64,000 nt of DNA from Ustilago trichophora (lineage: Eukaryota > Basidiomycota > Ustilaginomycetes > Ustilaginales > Ustilaginaceae): positions 372,001 through 436,000 of the forward strand of contig OOIN01000032.1 in assembly GCA_900323505.1 (NCBI GenBank). Reading direction: 5' to 3'. Below the pieces are notes generated by a model. It ran no database searches. It saw nothing but the letters and a program-made list of their open reading frames with translations, and was not told the DNA's origin. Both the position numbers and the translations under genes were made by a program. This document shows, piece after piece, positions 1 through 7,896 of the stretch (within the stretch, counting starts at the first letter, position 1; each line of letters begins with the position of its first letter).

Positions 1-841
1 GGTCAAAAATAACCGGCAGCCGAGACTGTATACTGTATAGTATCTCTCATTTTTGTTGCCCCTGAATGACGACAACCTCGCAACGACATACAGTGTACAA
101 TCATCTTATAGGGGCATCTCTATACGCCAGCAATCTTGACTCCTTCTCATAGTCTCCAGCGATGCAGCATTCACCATCGATCGGGCATCATGAGAGCTCG
201 TCATGGAATCATGGAATCAAATAGAGCTCAACCATGACGTTGCCTCTCTCTAAATAGACTTTTTGGCGTTGTTGGTCGCCGTTTTGTGCGCCACTGACGA
301 TACTATAGACGCCCTTCTTCAAAGGATCGAGGGTTGTGGTTGCTATGATGGTTGTTCAAAGCTTTTTCATTAGCATGGTTCGGCAGAAAGAGCCGTGTGC
401 CCGTGTAAGGAGCTGAGATGGACCCCTTGCAAGGACCCCTCGATGTGTCGAATCTAGATGAAACACAAGCGCTTCGCTTCAATCAGACAAGCTGTCAAGT
501 GATTGACCTCTTGGTGTGACAAACTGGTCGATAATGTCATCGAGTGACAGAGGTTTCGAAGCTTGAGAGCCGTCTGACTCTGTTCAATTACTCCCACATG
601 CCAGCGAACACGGGCCGAAAGAAGCACTTTAGGATGCCAAATCGAAAACGAGAGCTCGTTCGATCGGCTTCTGTACTTCATATGGTACATTCACTCGTAA
701 ACGATCACAGTTCAACGAGTGACACCGGCCTATGGTATCCAGGTTGATGACGGTCATCGACGGAAGAGGTCGAATGGTCAATCTTTGGTGCAACAGCTGG
801 CAAGAGTAGGTGTTGTTCTCAAGTCTCTTCCGCTTTGAGCA

Positions 842-918
842 GTTTTTTTTTTCTTTTTTTTTTCTTTTTTTTTTCTTTTTTTTCTTTTTTTTTCTTTTTT
901 TTTTTCTTTTTTTTTTTT
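842..918. repeat. Interrupted poly-T tract
   Basis: Runs of roughly 7 to 12 T separated by single C residues extend over about 77 bases. It is simple-sequence DNA upstream of the kinase gene. Confidence 0.9.
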
Positions 919-999
919 GGTCAGAAATTCAGTCTCCGCTGCTGCCAAATTGTGATTTTCTGCACAAATTGAGCGCACTCAGAGAGGTTCAAAGCGCAG

Positions 1000-1001
<2 letters not shown>

Positions 1002-1030
<29 letters not shown>
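1002..1030. repeat. (TC)n microsatellite
   Basis: About fourteen TC units, followed by further CT-rich DNA. A second similar stretch lies at about 1190-1218. Both are in the presumed promoter or leader of the kinase gene. Confidence 0.9.
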
Positions 1031-1033
<3 letters not shown>

Positions 1034-1700
1034 GCTCTCTCTCACACTTTCCTAATTTGACAGGCACACACTTACACAGTACTTACGCTTCTGGCCCCTG
1101 ACAAACACAGCCCAAGTATAGTTAAGCCCGAGTGTGTGTGCTTTGCTCGTCCTGGACCTTCACCTTCTACTTGTCCTTCCCAACCTTGCTCTCTCTCTCT
1201 CTCTCTTTCTCTCTCTCTATCTCGATATTTCTTTCTCCGCCAACATCTCAACCTCAAAACCTTCTACAACTCCTCTCTTCCTGGCCACCACGCCGTCATT
1301 CTCCTCTCCCTCCTCTTCTACCTTTCACGCCGATCCGCATCCGGTCCCGTCCCCGCTGCCCAACCATAACAGAGTCTCTTTCTTCACCTCCCTCTATTAC
1401 TTGACTCCACTGCCTTGTTAATCCCAACCTGCTCAATATATTCACTCCGCCACCATCCGCATTGAAATTGGACCCTACCTTACTTGAGCCTAACTTGCTC
1501 CCTTGCGTCCTCTTTCTTCCTTCTCCACCACCCCTTGCTCTCTTGACCGCCATCTGATTCGTCCCCACCGGTCTTGCTTTCGCCGTCGACTCTTCGACGA
1601 TAGATACGCAAACCTTATCCTAATCTCCGACAACGCAATTCATCTCACAAGCGCTTCGCCTTGACTCCGCATCCAGCTCCTTCCTCTTCTGCAGAACAAG

Positions 1701-2025
1701 GTGAGTCGGCTCCCTTGGCCCTGCTCTTTCCTTCTCTCTCGCTGTTCTTCAGTACCCGCCCAACCGGGGTTTTCGGCGGGGTCTGCTCAAGCATCCACTC
1801 TATGCACTCGCCACGTTGCTCGATCTCAACATATATAGCTTGACCATCGGCGCTTGCTCAAAACTAGCGTGGCTTCCCCTCCTCCTTCTTGCTTCCATAT
1901 CCTCCCGACGCTGACCGCTTCTTTCTCTATCTGATTCAAAATTTGAACCTCTCCTACATCTACCCCTCCTCTTTACTGCTTTTGCAAACGCCATCATACC
2001 ACTCTCTTTATCTTACTCTGCTCAG
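1701..2025 (+). other. Possible 5' leader intron of the kinase gene
   Basis: A near-consensus donor, AAG|GTGAGT, sits at 1701. Pyrimidine-rich sequence follows, with a CTGAC-like branch site near 1910 and an acceptor ending CTGCTCAG at 2025. No ATG-initiated reading frame crosses the donor, so if used this would be an untranslated leader intron. This is inference from splice-site consensus alone, and other acceptors downstream are possible. Confidence 0.3.
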
Positions 2026-2167
2026 TCCTTTCCCGCCCCCAACTGCATCGCTCCATCACGAATCTTACGACGACAAAACACATCACTCAAGTTCACGATC
2101 ACACACGGATAGCTTTGTGCTACACCTTCAACCTTAGCCTCTCTCCCTACCTAGACCGATCCCAACG

Positions 2168-4228
2168 ATGGACAGATTCGACGTCATCAACTTTGCCGAT
2201 CTCTCCGGTCCCAATGGCGGGGATTGGATCCGTATCGGCGGTGGCAGTTTCGGTGTCGTTTTCAAAGGCGAATACCTCGGTACAGAAGTCGCCATCAAAG
2301 AGGTCCTCCCGAACAACACCTACGACGTCGAAAAGTACTTTGAGCGCGAATGCGTACTCATGAAGGAAGCTCGTCACCCCAACATTGTCCAATACATCGG
2401 TCTTACAAAGAGTCCAGGTCCCGACGGCCGCATCTACATCATCTCGGAATTCGTCGGTAGCAACGTTCGTTCCTACATCGCAGATCACAGCAAACCGTTC
2501 CCTTGGCGACTGCGTATGAGCTTCGCCATGGACATTGCACGTGCTCTTGCCTACTTGCATGCTCGCAACTGCATGCATCGCGATCTCAAGGGTGAGAATC
2601 TGCTCATCACCGCCAACGAACGTATCAAGGTTTGTGATTTCGGTTTTGCCCGTATCGCAGCACGCAACGAAGAGGAGATGCGAAGGATCAGCTACTGTGG
2701 TACCGATGGATACATGTCTCCCGAGATCTTGCTCGGCGTCGATTTCAGTTTGCCCTCGGACGTCTTTTCGCTCGGTGTCATCTTTGCCGAGATCGCATCG
2801 CGTCATTTGGTCGACTCGCATACTTTCAAGCGTACCATGCCAACGTTTGGTCTCGATGCGGATGAGGTGAGGGATATGGCTTCCGAGGGCTGCCCAGACG
2901 CTTTCATCCAATTGGCGCTCGATTGTGTCGAGGAAGACCCCCGAGACCGACCCGAGATGCGACAGGTGGTTTCAAGACTGCGCGATATCGAGCGCGAAGT
3001 GCTCATGCGCGAGGAAGCCGAAAACCGTTACGCCATTGGCAGTGTTCGAGGCGCAACAATTCAGTCGATCTTGGGCTCAAAGCTCAAGCGTGCCGCTCCA
3101 CCGAGGTTGCCCAGCTTTAACGGGGCGCTCAAGCTCGGCAACTCGCACTCCAATGCCAACTCGGATGACAGCGGAGACGAGATCGAAGAAGCGCTTGCAG
3201 CGCTCGAGAAGATTGGCGTTGAGCCTGATGATGCCAGGTCACCTGGAACTATCAAAGGATCGAGCACGCTCAAGGTTTCAGGTCATGGCAACCCGTGGTG
3301 GAGCGAAGACGCTACTGAGGCGTTGCCCAGCATCAACCGTAGCTGGCTCGCTTCCCCAGGCGCTGCGGCCGAGAGGATTCGTCAGGATTCCGAGGCCGGA
3401 TTGCTCGAGAATGCAGATTATGCCGAGAGCGATTACAGCACTTCCGTCGTGCGCTCTTCCAAGATGACGCAGAGACATGCACCACTGGCGATGCTCGACG
3501 ATCGTGCGTCGACTCTATCGGTCAGAACGTTGCGTCAGAGTGATTCGCCGCTATTTATCCCGGCACGACGTGGTTCAGCTGATGTTTCGGCAACTCAGTC
3601 CTTCATGACCGCTCGCACCCATCGCGCGGATCCTTCGATTGCTCTCGCCACCATCGCTTCGGTCAGTTCGGGTATCGTCGAACCTGTCCCTATCTGCCAT
3701 CGCTTCACTTTGGTCAAGAACGGTACCCGTCGTCCCAACTCTGTTGCCGCTGCTGCTGCCCAAGCTGCTTCCGGAAGCGCCCACAATCACAATCACGTTA
3801 GCAGCTATCCTAGCCTGCTTCCACCCGCCGTTATGCTCAGCAATGCTCTCGCCAAATGTTGGGTTTGCGGAAAACGTATCGGTTGGAAACCTTTTATGGA
3901 CTGCGATGATTGTCCTTACAAAACTCACGTAGCATGTGCTGAACTTGCTCCACCAACGTGTCATGATTTGGCAATCCCCATGACCGGCGGTGCGGGAGGA
4001 AGCAGTGTTCAGCCGGTGCTTTCGCCACACAATGCATCCAGGAGAAATTCCAAGCCTAACGATGTGGCTGATCAGAGGGAAATCTCGGCGGCTGCAGCGG
4101 CACTTAGAAGAGCTTCGCTGAATGATCATTCGGCTGATGAATCGGCAACTCCTCAAGTGGGTAAATCAAAGGCTAAGAAAAAGTTGTTTGGTGGAAGTGC
4201 AGTGAATAAGAGCGCCGTTCGCGCTTAG
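2168..4228 (+). CDS. TKL-type protein kinase with C-terminal split C1 zinc finger
   Basis: This 686-residue protein is predicted to be a cytoplasmic signalling kinase. The catalytic domain fills roughly residues 18-280: glycine loop GGGSFGVVFKG (24-34), VAIK lysine K44, HRDLKGEN with catalytic D139, DFG at 157-159, and SPE in place of APE. The architecture is closest to tyrosine-kinase-like (LISK/Raf-like) enzymes. A Ser/Ala-rich linker follows. A C1-type finger then spans residues 511-598: H511-x-F, C564-x2-C567-x11-C579-x2-C582-x4-H587-x2-C590-x7-C598. The C-terminal half of this pattern has exact C1 spacing. The first His is 52 residues from the first Cys instead of about 12. The tail is basic. 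The 3' end converges on Ebp2 at a distance of 464 bp. The substrate is unknown, and no membrane segment is seen. Confidence 0.88.
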   Translation: MDRFDVINFADLSGPNGGDWIRIGGGSFGVVFKGEYLGTEVAIKEVLPNNTYDVEKYFERECVLMKEARHPNIVQYIGLTKSPGPDGRIYIISEFVGSNVRSYIADHSKPFPWRLRMSFAMDIARALAYLHARNCMHRDLKGENLLITANERIKVCDFGFARIAARNEEEMRRISYCGTDGYMSPEILLGVDFSLPSDVFSLGVIFAEIASRHLVDSHTFKRTMPTFGLDADEVRDMASEGCPDAFIQLALDCVEEDPRDRPEMRQVVSRLRDIEREVLMREEAENRYAIGSVRGATIQSILGSKLKRAAPPRLPSFNGALKLGNSHSNANSDDSGDEIEEALAALEKIGVEPDDARSPGTIKGSSTLKVSGHGNPWWSEDATEALPSINRSWLASPGAAAERIRQDSEAGLLENADYAESDYSTSVVRSSKMTQRHAPLAMLDDRASTLSVRTLRQSDSPLFIPARRGSADVSATQSFMTARTHRADPSIALATIASVSSGIVEPVPICHRFTLVKNGTRRPNSVAAAAAQAASGSAHNHNHVSSYPSLLPPAVMLSNALAKCWVCGKRIGWKPFMDCDDCPYKTHVACAELAPPTCHDLAIPMTGGAGGSSVQPVLSPHNASRRNSKPNDVADQREISAAAAALRRASLNDHSADESATPQVGKSKAKKKLFGGSAVNKSAVRA

Positions 4229-4692
4229 ATGTCAATCCTTCTTTATGTGCCTCTCTTCTTTATGTTTCTCTTCAAAACACCTTCTAGCATATCACCTTTT
4301 TCTTTCTCATAACGAACATTATTGCTCTAATGACCTCGACCCTAAACGAACTTTTTTTAAGAGCTCGACCAGTTAAACTTGACTCTGATCTTACACCGCA
4401 TTTGTACTTCCGCCTCATACACACTCACACACTTTGATAGCATCTCTTCCTTGATCTTTTTCCCCATCTTTGAAAAGTACCTTGTTTGTTTTGTTTTGTT
4501 TTGTTTGTTTGTTTTTCCCTCTTCTTTTGGCTTGCTCAATTGCAAACGTTTGCGTTTAGTGTCGTGATGGAGTGCGAAGGTTAGATTGCGAAAATATTGG
4601 TGAATGAACGAAATGAAAGGGTAAAAAAAAAAAAAAAAAAAGGCGCGCAAAATGTGTACTTTGTGGTATGTATGAAAAGCTCGTGTGGATTT
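4229..4692. other. Convergent 3' intergenic region with simple repeats
   Basis: This lies between the stop codons of the kinase and Ebp2. It contains a TTTTG-type repeat at 4484-4516 and an A19 run at 4623-4641. It presumably carries both 3' UTRs and polyadenylation regions. No gene is seen. Confidence 0.7.
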
Positions 4693-6459
4693 TTAGTGAC
4701 CAGCTCTCCTTGCTTTGCCAGGTCTCTTAGCAGCGCCAGATTTCTGTTTTGGTCGGAAGCCAGCTTTACCACTGGTAGGCTTGCCTCCCTTGAGAGGTTT
4801 GGAACCTCTTGCGCCTCTTGTGGGACCAACACGGAAATCGTTTGTAGATTCGGCCGTGTTGGATTTCGAGTACTTCTTTTTGCCACCAAAGCCGTATTTT
4901 GCATCCCTTGCGTTGCGTGGCATTTTTGCCTTGTTGGTTGGATCCCTACCACCACCGCTTTTACCACCAGTTGCGGGTTTCTTTGTTGGTCGATCACCCA
5001 AAGCTTCCTCGACGCGAACGTCAAAGTCATCGCCTCCATCTCCATTGGCATCGTCCATCGCAGAACCATGCTTGCGCTTGAGTCCCTGAATACGTTCGTT
5101 CATCTCCTTCTTGTTTCGAATTCGTTCTTGCAGCTTCTCGACCTGCACCTTCTTTCCGAACTTCTTGAGCTCTCGTTGCTTCTTGGCAGCTTCACTGGCC
5201 TTGATCGCGGCGGATTCGTCCAAGAGCTTCTGTCGGATTCGCTCCATGTGCTCGTCGGTCTTGACCATCTCGGCGAAATAGTCAGACGGGCGGGTGAAGG
5301 GCGTTCCAGATGCTTCAACCAGCTTTCGTCCTTCAACGGCGGCGTGCAAGGCTTGCTTGTAGAATGCAAGCTCGCGCTCCAGGTCGTTCTCTACGTCGGT
5401 GACTTCAGAAGAGATGGAGGTGGGATAGGTGACGCGCATGGTTTCGATCCAGGGAAGTTTGGAGGAAGAAGAGGGGTTGTCGAGGCGAATGTCGGAGTAG
5501 ATGCGGCGGAGGGCGGGCTCGTTGTTGATCTTGATGCGTTGAACGCGAGAGGCTTTGGCGGCTTCGGAGAGCTCAACGTCGTCGGGAAGATCTTCGTAGG
5601 CGATGGCGGCTTCTTCGTCCTCTTCTTCGTCTTCGGAGTCGGCAGGAGAGGCATCCTCCTCGTCTTCAGACTCGATGGCTTCAGCAAGACCGCTACGGGC
5701 GATGGAGGCGGCGAGCGTGTCGCCATTCGCGTTGGGGATAACGCGAGGGATGTCGGCGTCCTCTGTCTCCTCCGCTGCCTCTTCGTCCTCCTCTTCGTCC
5801 TCGTCCTCGTCCTCATCTTCGTCCTCATCATCTTCGTCCTCCTCATCTTCGTCACCAGCAAGCTCATCAAGAGCAGCCATATCAACCTCATCCAAGCCAT
5901 CCTCACCCAGTGCAGCCATCAACCTCTGCATGCCCTTCTCCGAGACATCCTGACCCTCTTCCAGATCCGAGTCGTCGTCCTCCTCTTCATCTTCCTCTTC
6001 ATCCTCCTCCGCATCCTCCTCTACTGCCTCCTCATCCTCTTCCTCGGAGTACTCTGCAATAATAGGCTCGGCTGTAGCCAACGCGCTAGTTGGCTTTCTG
6101 GTCAGCTTGGCATGGCTTGCTGGAACCTTGCTTGGCGAACCGTTTGCGGCAGGGCTCTTCTTTGGGGTAGTCTTGGGGCTGGCGTTCTTGGTGGGGGTCT
6201 TGCTCTTGGACGGAGATGGAGTAGGGCTGGAGTTGCTCTCTTCGGTCTCAAGGGGGGAAGTAGCAGTAGCTGTCTTCTTAGCGGATCCCTTGCTCGGGGT
6301 AGAAGAACCTCCCTTCTTGAGCGGGGAAGGGGTCCTGATCTTGGTTCCTGTAGCGCGAGCCTGGGCACGGGTCATACGACTCGGTGTGGAAGGCGTGCCA
6401 GCCGCTGGCGTAGCAGGAGCAGATTGCTTCTTGGGTGTCGACTTTGGAGTGCTCGGCAT
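4693..6459 (-). CDS. EBP2: rRNA-processing protein Ebp2
   Basis: Ebp2 is a nucleolar factor needed for 27S pre-rRNA processing and 60S subunit assembly. The call rests on the C-terminal Ebp2 domain: a conserved block around PWIETMRVTY and SEVTDVENDLERELAFYKQA, the phrase FTRPSDYFAEMVKTDEHMERI, then a Lys/Glu-rich helix with KKFGKKVQVEKLQER. The tail is basic, Gly/Lys-rich and typical of nucleolar proteins. The N-terminal half is low complexity: Ser/Thr/Pro/Lys-rich, then several acidic runs of Asp/Glu between about residues 140 and 270. The start at 6459 (MPSTPKS) gives 588 residues. The frame stays open further upstream, but that sequence has no Ebp2 character and the poly-Ile/Thr stretch before the Met looks like leader. 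The gene faces the kinase tail to tail. Confidence 0.92.
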   Translation of the reverse strand: MPSTPKSTPKKQSAPATPAAGTPSTPSRMTRAQARATGTKIRTPSPLKKGGSSTPSKGSAKKTATATSPLETEESNSSPTPSPSKSKTPTKNASPKTTPKKSPAANGSPSKVPASHAKLTRKPTSALATAEPIIAEYSEEEDEEAVEEDAEEDEEEDEEEDDDSDLEEGQDVSEKGMQRLMAALGEDGLDEVDMAALDELAGDEDEEDEDDEDEDEDEDEDEEEDEEAAEETEDADIPRVIPNANGDTLAASIARSGLAEAIESEDEEDASPADSEDEEEDEEAAIAYEDLPDDVELSEAAKASRVQRIKINNEPALRRIYSDIRLDNPSSSSKLPWIETMRVTYPTSISSEVTDVENDLERELAFYKQALHAAVEGRKLVEASGTPFTRPSDYFAEMVKTDEHMERIRQKLLDESAAIKASEAAKKQRELKKFGKKVQVEKLQERIRNKKEMNERIQGLKRKHGSAMDDANGDGGDDFDVRVEEALGDRPTKKPATGGKSGGGRDPTNKAKMPRNARDAKYGFGGKKKYSKSNTAESTNDFRVGPTRGARGSKPLKGGKPTSGKAGFRPKQKSGAAKRPGKARRAGH

Positions 6460-7208
6460 GGTGATGATGATGATCTGTGGTCCAGCACTGGGCCGTGTAT
6501 GGTGGAGAGTCAAGGTGAAGTTATACGAGTCGGTGTAGAAATTCTTCTCAGCGGCATCGACGTTGCGTGGTCTTCTGCCCAAACGTATCTTTTTTTTTTT
6601 TTTCCCCTTTAGCAGTAGCGTGAGTGGAGAAAGAAAGAAAAAAAAAAAAAAAGTTGAGAAATTTTCGAAGTCGATATCAGCGCTCAGCGCTCAGGGACCA
6701 GGAAAAAGTAAAAATTGCCTCGACTTCTTCTGTGCTTATGTCATTACTCGTAACTCACATTTTCGCTGATATCTCTGTTAGAAAAAGCGGGTGGTAACAA
6801 CTCGGCAAATCTTACTGCAAGTTCGGATCGGAACAATTACAGTGGCACGACGGCGAAAGCGGGGATGAATCAGCCCTGCATGGCCACAAGCTGTCACTTT
6901 GCGGCTCGCGAAGTTCGTTTTCTTCTTCTTGTTGCAATTTGCCCTGCTGACTGACGATCCTGTACTGTGCCTAGAAATCCTGCTTTCAAGCTGGGATTCA
7001 AGAGAGCCAAACCGGCAGTGGTTGTACCAGAATACAGGAGCTGACGTCAAAATGCGCACCATCTGATCCAACTCTGTGATTCAGGGTGATCTTTGCTGTT
7101 TTGCTCTGAGGTATATCCGATGTTCGGCACCCAAGAAGAGGTTCTGCGTGTCAGAGGAGCAATCTTTGTGTTTCGCGTGACTATGGTCAGAGTCAAGATC
7201 GTTGGTAC

Positions 7209-7224
7209 AGTACAGTACTGTACT
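7209..7224. promoter_or_regulatory. 16-nt palindrome AGTACAGTACTGTACT
   Basis: A perfect inverted repeat 208 bp upstream of the 68-residue protein's ATG and about 107 bp upstream of its TATA box. It is one member of a motif family repeated between genes across the window. A binding-site role is inferred from position and symmetry only. Confidence 0.4.
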
Positions 7225-7330
7225 TGGAATGCTCGCTGCTGCTGGTTGATGTCAGAGCACTGCACCCCCTTGACGCCCATCGATTCTGTGCAAAGGATCA
7301 ACCCTCGCCTTTTTCCACTTTTGACGATCG

Positions 7331-7338
7331 TATATAAA
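7331..7338 (+). promoter_or_regulatory. TATA box (TATATAAA)
   Basis: A consensus TATA element 94 bp upstream of the ATG at 7432, followed by a C/A-rich leader lacking ATG codons. It suggests a strong, focused promoter for the small gene. Confidence 0.6.
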
Positions 7339-7431
7339 CAACCAACCCAGCTATACCAACTCAGACCTCATCACCATCACATCACTTATCGCATACACTC
7401 TCACCTTTACCACCACACAAACTCAGTAACA

Positions 7432-7733
7432 ATGGAGAAGACCTTCCAGGACAACATTGCCACCAAGAACGACGCAGAGCGTCAGCAGGAGAACGCCCAG
7501 CGTGCCGAACAGGGCAAGCCCCAAATCCCCGGTGCAGCTGGTCGCGAAAGCGTCGCTAGCAAGGATCCCAAGCGTAAGCACTCACCTCCCTCTTTCCCGA
7601 ATCCCTTTGTCTTCTTGGTGAATTCATGTATTGACTTTGATGCTTTGTACTCTATTATTGCTTTGCAGAGTTCGACCCTCGAGGCGGCCCAGGTTCCATG
7701 GGTAACAAGCCTGTCCAGGATCCCGTTGTCTAA
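7432..7733 (+). CDS. Small hydrophilic 68-residue protein, one intron
   Basis: The product is not recognised. Exon 1 is 7432-7573, the intron is 7574-7668 (GTAAGC ... TTTGCAG), and exon 2 is 7669-7733. The joined frame encodes 68 residues: MEKTFQDNIATKNDAERQ at the start, then Gln/Glu/Ala/Lys-rich sequence, a Gly/Pro stretch (DPRGGPGSMGNK) and the end QDPVV. There is no signal peptide, membrane segment or cysteine. It looks intrinsically disordered, in the style of small stress or late-growth proteins, but no family is assigned. A consensus TATA box and an ATG-free leader support a real, well-expressed gene. The stop lies only 163 bp from the stop of the convergent ABC transporter. Unspliced reading would run into unrelated sequence. 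Confidence 0.75.
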
Positions 7734-7896
7734 TTAAACTCAGTCAATCGTCTATCTACGCAGCATCATATGCCTCCTACATGGCGCATCTTGTAATCTA
7801 CCAGTTCAGATCTCAACCGAGAGCAAGGTATCTTTTCAATCAGCTGTAGTATCGAGTGGTATATATTGGAACAGGAGGAGAAAGCTTGTTCGCTGC

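Larger units (their letters stand above)
1..2167. other. Intergenic region and pyrimidine-rich kinase leader
   Basis: No convincing gene is seen. The first 750 bases hold only short frames without recognisable protein character. From about 1130 to 2160 the + strand is strongly C+T-rich, as expected for the promoter and leader of the downstream kinase gene. It contains an interrupted T tract at 842-918 and CT microsatellites at 1002-1030 and about 1190-1218. A TACTGTA-type motif lies near base 31. The frames running through the CT-rich part are low-complexity Leu/Ser/Pro and are not believed. Confidence 0.6.
6460..7431. promoter_or_regulatory. Divergent intergenic region between Ebp2 and the 68-aa gene
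   Basis: This 972-bp region separates two divergent genes and must contain both promoters. A-rich and T-rich runs lie near 6592-6655 on the Ebp2 side. On the other side are a 16-nt perfect palindrome of the TACAGTACTGTA family (7209-7224) and a TATA box (7331-7338). No additional gene is seen. Confidence 0.6.

Noticed and set aside
6460..6582. 41-codon N-terminal extension of Ebp2
   Set aside because: It lacks any family similarity and encodes leader-like low-complexity sequence before MPSTPKS.
4597..6612. 671-codon plus-strand open frame
   Set aside because: Antisense of Ebp2. Its Leu/Val/Phe-rich and Ser-rich runs are complements of the acidic and basic tracts of Ebp2.
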